Below are positions 7,412-15,204 of a stretch of DNA of 38,115 bases, one piece after another; position 1 is the first letter of the stretch, and each line of letters starts with the position of its first letter. A model generated the notes under the pieces. That model saw only the letters and a program-made list of their open reading frames with translations, was not told where the DNA came from and ran no database searches. Made by a program: the position numbers and the translations under genes. Source of the stretch: an uncultured Bacteroidota bacterium (GTDB taxonomy: Bacteria > Bacteroidota > Bacteroidia > Bacteroidales > UBA12481); contig CAIXKO010000035.1 of the NCBI GenBank assembly GCA_903919925.1, forward strand, positions 1 to 38,115, given 5' to 3'.

Positions 7412-8875
7412 ATGTCAGTTTCCCCTGTTATTGAACTTAAGCATCCGGTTTTCAGAATTGTTTCCGAAGTTACCGGGTGCGAAGGCCTTGATTCATATGT
7501 AATTGGTGGGTATGTTCGAGATTTGCTTTTACATCGTCAATCGAAAGATATTGATATCATGACGGTTGGAGATGGAATTAACCTGGCAAACAAAGTTGCC
7601 CTCAGGCTTGGGACAAGCAAAGTACAGGTTTTCAAAACCTTTGGTACCGCCATGATCAGGTTTAAAGACCTGGATATTGAGTTTGTTGGCGCCCGGCGTG
7701 AATCTTACACACACGATTCCAGAAAACCCGAAGTGGAGGTGGGCACCCTTGAGGATGATCAAAAGCGCCGTGATTTCACGATTAATGCCATGGCAATCAG
7801 TTTGAACGAATCAAGTTTTGGTGTTTTGACGGATCCTTTTAACGGGTTGAAGGATTTGGAGGAAGGAATGATACGCACTCCACTCGATCCTGACATAACC
7901 TTTTCGGATGATCCTTTGAGAATGATGCGTGCCATACGTTTTGCCACACAGTTAAAGTTTCACATTGCGCCCGAAACCATTGATTCCATCACCCGTAACC
8001 GGCATCGAATAGAGATAGTATCGGCGGAACGTGTTGCTGATGAACTCAATAAAATTATTTTGTCCTCAAAACCATCCATAGGATTCCGGCTATTGGACGA
8101 TATAGGTTTATTAGAGATTATTTTTCCTGAATTATATGCACTAAAAGGAGTTGAGGAACGCAAAGGCATTCGTCACAAGGACAATTTTCTACACACGCTC
8201 CGTGTGCTGGATAATGTTTCGCAAAATACGGACGACCTGTGGTTACGGTGGGCCACCGTTCTTCATGATATTGCCAAGCCGGTGACCAAGCGGTTTGATC
8301 CGGAATCCGGCTGGACCTTTCATGGGCACAACCATTTTGGGGCACGCATGGTTTCTGCGATCTTTAGGAGAATGAAACTGCCGATGAATGAAAAAATGAA
8401 GTTTGTGGAAAAAATGGTAAACCTCCACATGCGGCCTATTGTCCTATCGCAGGAGATTGTAACGGATTCGGCGGTGCGAAGGTTATTGTTTGAAGCCGGC
8501 GACGATATTGATGCTCTCATGACTTTATGCGAAGCTGACATTACTTCAGGTATCAAGGACAAAGTGGAGCGATATCTGAAAAATTTTCAGTTGGTCAGGC
8601 AAAAACTCATCGAAATAGAAGAAAAGGATCGCATGAGAAATTGGCAACCGCCAATCAGCGGGGAAGAAATTATGCAAACTTTTGGCATTCCTCCCAGCAG
8701 GCCGGTTGGAGATATTAAGAATACCATCAGGGATGCTATTTTGGATGGGATCATTCACAATGACCGCAATGAAGCCTGGAAATTGATGATTGATACCGGT
8801 ATAAACTTGGGATTGAAAGCATTGCCTGGTTATGAAAACCCTTTACCAATAGATATTACAAAAAATGAAGACTGA
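7412..8875 (+). CDS. cca: CCA tRNA nucleotidyltransferase / poly(A) polymerase family with HD domain
   Basis: A 487-residue class II nucleotidyltransferase. The head domain shows GGYVRDLLL, the metal-binding D-I-D in KDIDIM, and RRDFTINAMA. The neck shows DDPLRMMRAIRFATQL. An HD domain follows (HKDNFLHTLRVL, LHDIAKP, FHGHNHFGA), and the chain ends with a helical region containing ISGEEIM and GIPPSRPVGDIK. These are the marks of bacterial CCA-adding or poly(A)-polymerase proteins with a C-terminal HD phosphohydrolase module. It most likely adds or repairs the tRNA 3' CCA end; separate A-adding activity cannot be excluded from sequence alone. The ATG at 7412 was chosen over a TTG at 7382 because a -7-like box covers the latter. 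The 3' end overlaps the flavin reductase gene by 11 bp. Confidence 0.9.
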   Translation: MSVSPVIELKHPVFRIVSEVTGCEGLDSYVIGGYVRDLLLHRQSKDIDIMTVGDGINLANKVALRLGTSKVQVFKTFGTAMIRFKDLDIEFVGARRESYTHDSRKPEVEVGTLEDDQKRRDFTINAMAISLNESSFGVLTDPFNGLKDLEEGMIRTPLDPDITFSDDPLRMMRAIRFATQLKFHIAPETIDSITRNRHRIEIVSAERVADELNKIILSSKPSIGFRLLDDIGLLEIIFPELYALKGVEERKGIRHKDNFLHTLRVLDNVSQNTDDLWLRWATVLHDIAKPVTKRFDPESGWTFHGHNHFGARMVSAIFRRMKLPMNEKMKFVEKMVNLHMRPIVLSQEIVTDSAVRRLLFEAGDDIDALMTLCEADITSGIKDKVERYLKNFQLVRQKLIEIEEKDRMRNWQPPISGEEIMQTFGIPPSRPVGDIKNTIRDAILDGIIHNDRNEAWKLMIDTGINLGLKALPGYENPLPIDITKNED

Positions 8876-9428
8876 TTTCAAACCCGGCACCATGATCTAC
8901 CCGGTTCCCGCGGTATTAGTAAGCTGCGGTGAAATGGAAAGCGAATACAACCTGATCACTATTGCATGGACCGGAACAATCTGCTCCACACCTCCCATGT
9001 GTTATATTTCAGTTAGGCCCGAACGACATTCCTACCAGATTATTAAGCGAACCGGCGAGTTCGTTATTAACCTCACTACCATAGAGATGACCAAAAAGGT
9101 AGATTGGTGCGGGGTAAGATCGGGACGGGAATTCAACAAATTTAAAGAGGTAAACCTGACTCCCGGTCCATCGAAATTGATCAAGGCCCCTATCGTTATG
9201 GAATCACCGGTAAATATTGAATGTAGGGTAACCGAAATCAAGGAACTGGGCTCACATCACATGTTCCTAGCCGAAGTCATTAATATCCAGGTTAATGAAA
9301 AGCTTATCAATGCAGAAAACGGAAAGCTTAACATTCTGGATTCAGGATTGGTAGCATACGTCCACGGCAATTATTGCGTGATGGGAAAACGTATCGGAAC
9401 CTTTGGCTACAGCGTTTCCCGCAAGTAG
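8865..9428 (+). CDS. Flavin reductase family protein (flavoredoxin-like)
   Basis: A 187-residue FMN-binding split-barrel protein: PVPAVLVSCGEMESEYNLIT, IAWTGTICSTPPMCYISVRPERHSYQII, GEFVINLT and DWCGVRSGREFNKF. These match the flavin reductase-like/flavoredoxin family, including the 'T...t..PP....s.r..r.t...i..tgeF.iN' pattern. Members carry FMN and pass electrons from NAD(P)H or ferredoxin to various acceptors. The actual partner is unknown. It starts inside the end of cca (11-bp overlap), so the pair is translationally coupled, although a functional link is not obvious. No signal peptide; cytoplasmic. Confidence 0.88.
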   Translation: MKTDFKPGTMIYPVPAVLVSCGEMESEYNLITIAWTGTICSTPPMCYISVRPERHSYQIIKRTGEFVINLTTIEMTKKVDWCGVRSGREFNKFKEVNLTPGPSKLIKAPIVMESPVNIECRVTEIKELGSHHMFLAEVINIQVNEKLINAENGKLNILDSGLVAYVHGNYCVMGKRIGTFGYSVSRK

Positions 9429-9432
9429 AAGA

Positions 9433-9446
9433 CCTGTTGTAACAGG
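9433..9446. other. Short hairpin between convergent genes
   Basis: CCTGTT-GT-AACAGG, 6-bp stem, lies just after the flavin reductase stop and before the end of the convergent EEP gene. It has no T-run on either strand, so a terminator role is only possible. Confidence 0.3.
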
Positions 9447-9460
9447 ATTGGGCCAATCTT

Positions 9461-10531
9461 CTATTTCCGGTAATGAATATCCAGGAAAACCGGGAGATGA
9501 TCGGAGTAACCACCCTGATAAAAAGTCCCCAGATAGGTGCGCAGAGGCTGGCTGCCCAAATTTGATTTATCAGGCTCCAGCAGGTATTTTGCCTGAAAAA
9601 CATGTAGATCCGCCGGCCGTGCATATAATAAACGTGCAGTGTCGAGCATGGAGCCCGAAATCACAACATGATCAAGCAAATTCCATGTTCCTTTGTATTT
9701 ATATGTCCCACCGGGTGATGAATTTTTCAATCCCTGAGTAAGATCATACAGTTTTCCCTCCACCGGTTTGTCATAAGTCAGCAATGCTTTGAGGCCTGAT
9801 ATAACGCTAAGGTCCATCGGTTCATCATTAAAATCGCCCGTTATCAGAATTTGAGCCCCAGGGCTTTTCATCCAAATAGAATCCACTTTTGACTTAACTG
9901 TTTGAGCAACAAAAAGGCGCAAGGGCCGGGTTTGAATCTCACCGGAAGAACGTGATGGCCAATGATTCACAAACACATGAACCGTATCCTTACCTCCCAG
10001 GATTCCACTTGCATAGAGAATTTCACGGGTCCGAAGGGCGGTATCGTCTGGAAATCGAATTGGGAAAAATTGAAATCCAATCAATTGAAAATATCTGGTC
10101 CGATAAAGCAAGGCAACATCTATGCCCCGGGTATCTGGTGATTCCCGGTGAATAATTTTGTAATCCAACCCTTTTAATAGCGTTTTATTAATCAGATCAT
10201 CAACGGTTTTACGATTTTCCACCTCACATAATCCAACTAAAACCGGTAATGTATCGTTACCCAGGTCCTTGATTACTTGCGCAATATGGTTAAGCTTTTC
10301 CTGATACCGGGCTTCTGTCCATTTCCTGGTGCTACCCGGAAGGAACTCTTCGTCATTGATTTTCGGGTCATCTATGGCATCAAAAAGGTTTTCTGTATTG
10401 TAAAACATGACACGGAAATGCGGATTTTTATCCACCATGCCTGATGGTTTATCCTTCTCACAGGAAGCTGCCATTAAAAGGGAAGCTAACACAATAATAC
10501 AGAGGTATTTCATTTTGATTTTTTTGGTCAT
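9461..10531 (-). CDS. Endonuclease/exonuclease/phosphatase (EEP) family lipoprotein
   Basis: About 356 residues. The N-terminus has an SPII signal (YLCIIVLASLLMAASC), making the mature protein a lipoprotein in the envelope. The body carries the EEP fold motifs in order: FYNTENLFD, GLCEVEN (metal-binding Glu), NHWPSRSSG, TGDFNDEP (catalytic D-x-N), LLDHVVIS and SDHLPVFLD (Asp-His). All key residues of the DNase I/endonuclease-phosphatase superfamily are visible, so a metal-dependent phosphodiesterase, phosphatase or nuclease is likely. The substrate, whether DNA, nucleotide or phospho-lipid, is not predictable. Two ATGs are possible (10531 and 10513); both keep the lipobox. It is the last of three lipoprotein genes in the same direction with ~60-bp gaps. 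Confidence 0.85.
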   Translation of the reverse strand: MTKKIKMKYLCIIVLASLLMAASCEKDKPSGMVDKNPHFRVMFYNTENLFDAIDDPKINDEEFLPGSTRKWTEARYQEKLNHIAQVIKDLGNDTLPVLVGLCEVENRKTVDDLINKTLLKGLDYKIIHRESPDTRGIDVALLYRTRYFQLIGFQFFPIRFPDDTALRTREILYASGILGGKDTVHVFVNHWPSRSSGEIQTRPLRLFVAQTVKSKVDSIWMKSPGAQILITGDFNDEPMDLSVISGLKALLTYDKPVEGKLYDLTQGLKNSSPGGTYKYKGTWNLLDHVVISGSMLDTARLLYARPADLHVFQAKYLLEPDKSNLGSQPLRTYLGTFYQGGYSDHLPVFLDIHYRK

Positions 10532-10538
10532 ACTTTTA

Positions 10539-10558
10539 AGACGAATAACTATCCGTCT
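10539..10558. repeat. Inverted repeat between two lipoprotein genes
   Basis: On the minus strand AGACGGATAGTTATTCGTCT folds into an 8-bp stem (one G-U pair) with a 4-nt loop, placed 7 bp before the EEP gene start. There is no U-run, so it is not a typical intrinsic terminator. It may instead shape the mRNA at the start site. Confidence 0.45.
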
Positions 10559-10590
10559 GAAAAGAGACCGATAATAATCCGTGTAAACGA

Positions 10591-12057
10591 TTATTTTTCC
10601 TGTCGTTCGTAGGCCCCTATATCGGGACCGGCATCCGATAACCGGTTAAGTCCCTTTAAATCGAGGGGAAAGAACTTTGAAAATGCCGGATTTCCCCGGT
10701 CCTTAGCAGGTGATAATGTATCCAGCCGGTAATCGCGAACCGTATAAGTTAGGGAATCAAAGCGTGGATTGAAGTTTTTAACCACATTAATCCATTTCGA
10801 AGCATCACTGGTATTCATGGTATCGACAGTTACCAGGCAATGATCGAAAGTATAGTTGAACTGACCCGGTGCTGGTTTTTTATTGATAAGATTAGCAAAC
10901 CCGATTTCCATTGGTCGGCTGCCAGAGATTATACAGTTGGCAAACAATGCATTATAAAGGTGATAAACATAGGCTACACCATCAACCGCAAACCAGTTAT
11001 TCAACATTAGGGCAGGCTCTGAACGATTTCCAAAACCATAACTGGTATTATTGGAAAGGGTGCAATGATAGAATTCGTATGAACCGCCCAGGGTTAGTGC
11101 CACGCACCACGATCCGCAATTGGCAATCAGGCAGTTGCTGGCCAAAATAGTTGAACTTTGGGCATAGATACCTGCCACCGACATATTTTCAATTCTGGAA
11201 TTAGAAATGGTCAGTGTGGGTTTTGATGGATTTGCCAGAGTATCAACCTGGATACCTTTTATCGCGTTTTTAATTATTGCGTAATTGATCACGTTGTTCT
11301 TGCTGCCATTGAGAAAATGAATACCTCCGAGGATATAGGTGCCTCCATTATCAAGCTCAAGCCAGCTTCCCCACTGACCGGGATATTCATCATACTGGTG
11401 CTCCAGCCGATCGCCCAAAAAGCTGACAGGCTCTTCCAAAGTTCCTTTAACCAGAAGGGTTCCCAATACGAGCATGCTGGATCGCTTATGAAAATAAATG
11501 CGGGTTCCCGGTTCTATGGTAAGCGTTTGCAAACTGTCCACCATCATTGAATTATAAACCAGGTAGGGCTTGTCATTGGTCCATTTCCGTGTTTTAAGAT
11601 GCTGGCCATTCACCAGGTTAACATCTTGCCCAAAGGCAATAAGATCGACATCCTGCAAGTTTCCGTTCGTTTGAAAAACGACAGAATCCTGAACAACCAT
11701 GGGGTTATTCTGATTACTGGGATTTAGGGTGACTTCAACAAAGATGTAAATACTATCATTAGCCAGAACTTCGATTTTCTCCAGTTCATTCACCAATTTT
11801 CCATTGATATTGAGGCGGAACCGCGACCCTTGGCTTCCTGCAAGCTTGATACGATCAATTGTAATAGGTTGACTATGTTTATTATAGACCCTGAAATTCT
11901 TTGTAGTAGAGCCTATGGTTGTAAAAATGGTATCAAACAATACCGTATCGGTAGAAAACTCCAGTTTGGCATCGGGGTTAACGATTGGATCCTTTTGGCA
12001 GGAAAAAAACAGTACCGGCAGAAGTAATCCGGCAAAAATCAGGTATTTAAAATTCAT
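10591..12057 (-). CDS. Lipoprotein with right-handed parallel beta-helix
   Basis: A 488-residue protein with SPII signal (YLIFAGLLLPVLFFSC, lipobox LFFSC). Residues ~35-140 form an Ig-like beta-sandwich (DTVLFDTIFTTIGSTTKNF, VYNKHSQPITIDRI). From ~150 there are parallel beta-helix rungs: LTIEPGTRIYFHK, LLVKGTLEEPVSF, NYAIIKNAIKGIQVD, SNSRIENMSVAGIYAQSS, NCLIANCG, FYHCTLSNN. The C-terminus has DAGPDIGAYERQ, a common end of Bacteroidota beta-helix proteins. Such folds are seen in polysaccharide lyases and in surface adhesins. I see no lyase active site, so a structural or glycan-binding role is equally possible. It lies between two other lipoprotein genes, suggesting a surface-exposed set. Confidence 0.85.
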   Translation of the reverse strand: MNFKYLIFAGLLLPVLFFSCQKDPIVNPDAKLEFSTDTVLFDTIFTTIGSTTKNFRVYNKHSQPITIDRIKLAGSQGSRFRLNINGKLVNELEKIEVLANDSIYIFVEVTLNPSNQNNPMVVQDSVVFQTNGNLQDVDLIAFGQDVNLVNGQHLKTRKWTNDKPYLVYNSMMVDSLQTLTIEPGTRIYFHKRSSMLVLGTLLVKGTLEEPVSFLGDRLEHQYDEYPGQWGSWLELDNGGTYILGGIHFLNGSKNNVINYAIIKNAIKGIQVDTLANPSKPTLTISNSRIENMSVAGIYAQSSTILASNCLIANCGSWCVALTLGGSYEFYHCTLSNNTSYGFGNRSEPALMLNNWFAVDGVAYVYHLYNALFANCIISGSRPMEIGFANLINKKPAPGQFNYTFDHCLVTVDTMNTSDASKWINVVKNFNPRFDSLTYTVRDYRLDTLSPAKDRGNPAFSKFFPLDLKGLNRLSDAGPDIGAYERQEK

Positions 12058-12117
12058 GAAATAAAAATTCCGGGTTCGGTGATAGAACGAGTTTTATTCT
12101 GTTTTATGATCAGCAAA

Positions 12118-15099
12118 TCAATTTTTAATACATCTTACTGAAAAACCGGTACCCTTATCTTCAACACTGCGTCCTATCTGTGATTTCTCCTTGCTCAAGC
12201 CCCTGGAAATTCCCTTACGACTGGCATCTTCCGTTGAGGTCCAGAATCCGGCCAGTATATTTATGCTGCCAAACTCCCCGAACGGTGTACGGTAACCTCC
12301 CGGACGGGCAGTAAAACCGGTGATATTGGTTGCGCCAGTGTTTGGATAGAACCAATACAATATTCCTTCGTCCTTAAGCATACCACCCTCGTTTGATCCA
12401 CGGTAAAAAAGCTGCATGGCAGTGTAAGCCTCCATCCCGAGGAAAATTTCCAGGCTCCGCCATTCCAGATCTGAAGGAAGGTGCCAGCCTTCGGGGCAAG
12501 CAATTGCCGCTGTACTCCAATCATATAAACGGCCGTACATGGTAGCGTTGCCGTTACTGTTATTGTATGAATAGGTTCCGTTCATGAAATAGTTCAGGTT
12601 TTGGGCCATCCAAACCTGGCTTCCAATTTGAACCGACTTATATTCCTGCCCGTCCCTGGCATCAAAAAAGGATTCATCCGGTGTAAAGGAAACGGTCACC
12701 AGGTCGGAATTTTCGAGGCAAGCATTGGCCAGCGTCCATTTTAGGGTATATATCTGACCTGCAATGCCATTGAATTGGGTTCCGGGGTTATTTACATCAG
12801 CAAGTGATCCACCCAGTCCGGATTCAATGGTCCAGGTACCAGTAATCCCAATACCTGCGACATTTCCATGAAGAAATGCTGTTACTGTACCATTGGAAAC
12901 CCTGATATCAGAACCTGCATCTGCATTTATTTCAACTTTATTAAATTGAATATTTACCTCATCATATTCCGTCTTGCAGGGTGTTGATACGGTCCATCGG
13001 AGTTGGTATGTATGACACAAAAGTCCGGAAAACTGCGATTTGGCATTGGTTTCATTAGAGAATGATCCACCTTCCCCATAAACCACCGACCATCTCCCGG
13101 TTCCATTCTCCGGGGTGTTGGCATTCAGCTGAGTATCAACTGATCCGTCAGTAAGTTTCTGGTCGGCTCCGGCACTTGCTTTGGAAGCCAGATTCTGAAA
13201 CTCAACAGTTACCTGGTCGGAAGAGTTATTGCAGGCGGTGCTTATTGTCCATTGCAACAAGTATTTCTGGCAGGAAACTCCTACAAAGCGGCTCTGCGGA
13301 CTGTGTACATCATCAAATGATCCACCGTTGCCCGATATGACCGACCATTCTCCTAATCCCTGAGTGGGAGTATTGGCAGACAAAAAAGCAACAGTTTCCG
13401 GGCCGGTGAAGGCAACATCGTATCCGGCATTGGCAATAGTTGCCGGATGTCCGAAGCGCACCTCAACTTCATCAAACTTTCCTCCGCACGCGGTTGAAAC
13501 TGTCCAACGAAGGATATAATTCTCGCATAATTGGCCACTAAATGTAGTTTTCGGGTCATTCGCATTAACAAAGCTTCCGTTCTGGCCCGATGTAACAGTC
13601 CAGGTTCCAGAGCCCGCATCGGGACCAGCCGCGGCCAAAGTAGTGGTTCTTCTTCCATCAGTAAAGACCTGGTCGAGCCCGGCATTGGCACTAACCGTGA
13701 TCTGCTCGAACCTGATTTCCACGTTATCTGACGATTTGTTGCACTGGGTAGCGACAGTCCAGGATAAGGTATAATTATTACAAGCCTGACCGGTAAAGGT
13801 GGAGTTTGGCAAACTCTCATTACTGAAGTATCCCGATCCGCCGTTAACAATTTGCCATCTTCCGGTACCGCTGGTTGGTGGTGATGCATTGAGATTTACC
13901 GTTACCCGGCCATCGTTGTAAGACTGATCGGGCCCTGCATTGGCAATACTTGCAATATGGTCGAAAGTAATGACCACATCGTCGGAATTAGAGGAACATG
14001 GTGTTTCCAGCGTCCACCTGAGCGTATATTTTTGGCACAGCTGTCCGGTAAAAACTGTTTTACCATCATTGGAATTGGCAAATTGCCCGTTTGAACCTTC
14101 CATCACCGTCCAGGTTCCGGTACCCGATGCTGGTTTATTGGCGGCTAAAAGAGCCGTTTGGCGACCGTCAGTGAACGACTGATCCGGACCCGCATCAGGA
14201 ATCACCAATAATTGGTCGAACTTTATTTCAACAACATCCGAAGAATCAGCGCATTGCGTTGATACTTTCCAGGTGAGATTGTATGTGGTGCAGGGTAACC
14301 CTGTAAAAGTAGCATTTGGTGAAGCTGGATTATCAAATGAGCCCATGCTGCCCGGAGGTACCGTCCAAACCCCTTGTCCGTTTTCCGGGGGAGTTGCCTG
14401 TAAAGTTGTTGAAGTCCTGCCATCAGAAATCACCTGATCGGCACCTGCACGGGCCGGACTAGGTTGATAGGAAAATCCGATTACTACTTCATCTGTAAGT
14501 TGATTTGTTCCAACGGTAACGGTCCAGCGAAGCACGTACGTTTCGCATGAAAGGCCGGTAAGCGTGGCTATCGGACTGTGCATATCTGTTATCAGTCCAC
14601 TTTTTCCAGAAACTATTGTCCAATTGCCCTGACATCCGGCTGGGAGCTTAGCATCCAAAACGCAATTTGTTCTGGAATCTCTGAAGGTGGTATCTTTACC
14701 GGCAAGCGAAGTCAGATTTCCCAGAAGCCTTACCGAGGCTTTTGTAATATAAGGTTCCTCTTTGTTGTCCACAGCCATGATCTTTACATCGTAAGTGCCG
14801 TCAGACAATCCATTGGTGGACCAGGAAAACTCATAAGGTGGAGTATCATCAGTATAGTCCGGCTTATTGGGAGCAGTAAATACCACATGGGCAACAGAGC
14901 CGTCCACATCGTAAGCATTTACCTGAAATTCAACTACCTGTCCAGCAATAAAAAGTGAACTATCGGCTGGATATTTTCGATCAACATAGGGTGGCTTATT
15001 CGGAAGAATGAACTCGCATCCATTAATCAAGACCAGGAATACAGGGATTAACATCAGTTTGATGCACCCGGTTGACAGTCGCGATTTTATGGTTCTCAT
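12118..15099 (-). CDS. 993-residue surface lipoprotein: Ig-like domain, eight PKD/Ig-like repeats, C-terminal FISUMP domain
   Basis: The N-terminus has an SPII signal (LMLIPVFLVLINGC, lipid on Cys28). Residues ~34-128 form a bacterial Ig-like domain (YPADSSLF, VNAYDVDGSV, GTYDVKIMAVDN). Residues ~131-808 contain eight repeats of about 85 residues, each with AGxDQ..sDG, a GxGxW.V..G.xG.F stretch, an NP.t.FtGl.C.tY.LrWtv segment and a D.V.i.F end. Six internal repeats share a C-x12-C pair; repeat 1 lacks the second Cys and repeat 8 the first. Residues 811-993 form a FISUMP domain: VQIGSQVWMAQNLNY, GRLYDWSTA, CPEGWHLPSDLEW, GFWTSTE, ending SVRCIKN. FISUMP proteins are common on Bacteroidota and Fibrobacter surfaces but their function is unknown. 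Adhesion or matrix binding is an inference. Confidence 0.88.
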   Translation of the reverse strand: MRTIKSRLSTGCIKLMLIPVFLVLINGCEFILPNKPPYVDRKYPADSSLFIAGQVVEFQVNAYDVDGSVAHVVFTAPNKPDYTDDTPPYEFSWSTNGLSDGTYDVKIMAVDNKEEPYITKASVRLLGNLTSLAGKDTTFRDSRTNCVLDAKLPAGCQGNWTIVSGKSGLITDMHSPIATLTGLSCETYVLRWTVTVGTNQLTDEVVIGFSYQPSPARAGADQVISDGRTSTTLQATPPENGQGVWTVPPGSMGSFDNPASPNATFTGLPCTTYNLTWKVSTQCADSSDVVEIKFDQLLVIPDAGPDQSFTDGRQTALLAANKPASGTGTWTVMEGSNGQFANSNDGKTVFTGQLCQKYTLRWTLETPCSSNSDDVVITFDHIASIANAGPDQSYNDGRVTVNLNASPPTSGTGRWQIVNGGSGYFSNESLPNSTFTGQACNNYTLSWTVATQCNKSSDNVEIRFEQITVSANAGLDQVFTDGRRTTTLAAAGPDAGSGTWTVTSGQNGSFVNANDPKTTFSGQLCENYILRWTVSTACGGKFDEVEVRFGHPATIANAGYDVAFTGPETVAFLSANTPTQGLGEWSVISGNGGSFDDVHSPQSRFVGVSCQKYLLQWTISTACNNSSDQVTVEFQNLASKASAGADQKLTDGSVDTQLNANTPENGTGRWSVVYGEGGSFSNETNAKSQFSGLLCHTYQLRWTVSTPCKTEYDEVNIQFNKVEINADAGSDIRVSNGTVTAFLHGNVAGIGITGTWTIESGLGGSLADVNNPGTQFNGIAGQIYTLKWTLANACLENSDLVTVSFTPDESFFDARDGQEYKSVQIGSQVWMAQNLNYFMNGTYSYNNSNGNATMYGRLYDWSTAAIACPEGWHLPSDLEWRSLEIFLGMEAYTAMQLFYRGSNEGGMLKDEGILYWFYPNTGATNITGFTARPGGYRTPFGEFGSINILAGFWTSTEDASRKGISRGLSKEKSQIGRSVEDKGTGFSVRCIKN
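12676..14709 (-). repeat. Eight ~255-bp coding repeats (Ig/PKD-like) in the large lipoprotein
   Basis: Eight successive ~85-codon units encode the AGxDQ / GxGxW / FtGl.C.tY.LrW / D.V.i.F pattern. They are diverged at both DNA and protein level, not recent identical copies. Boundaries are approximate, taken from the AGxDQ starts. Confidence 0.75.
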
Positions 15100-15171
15100 A
15101 GATACAACTTGGGATTATAGTATAAAATTAACGCATATTGCCCGAAAAAATGGTGCATCGGATGAATTTTC

Positions 15172-15179
15172 TAATTTTG
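15172..15179 (+). promoter_or_regulatory. Candidate -7 box TAATTTTG upstream of the amidohydrolase operon
   Basis: TAATTTTG, an exact TAnnTTTG match, ends 25 bp before the ATG at 15205 in the 105-bp divergent gap. It would drive the whole 15205-22606 unit. It is identical to the box at 7386-7393. Confidence 0.5.
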
Positions 15180-15204
15180 TTAACAACTACAAGCATTCCG
15201 AAAA

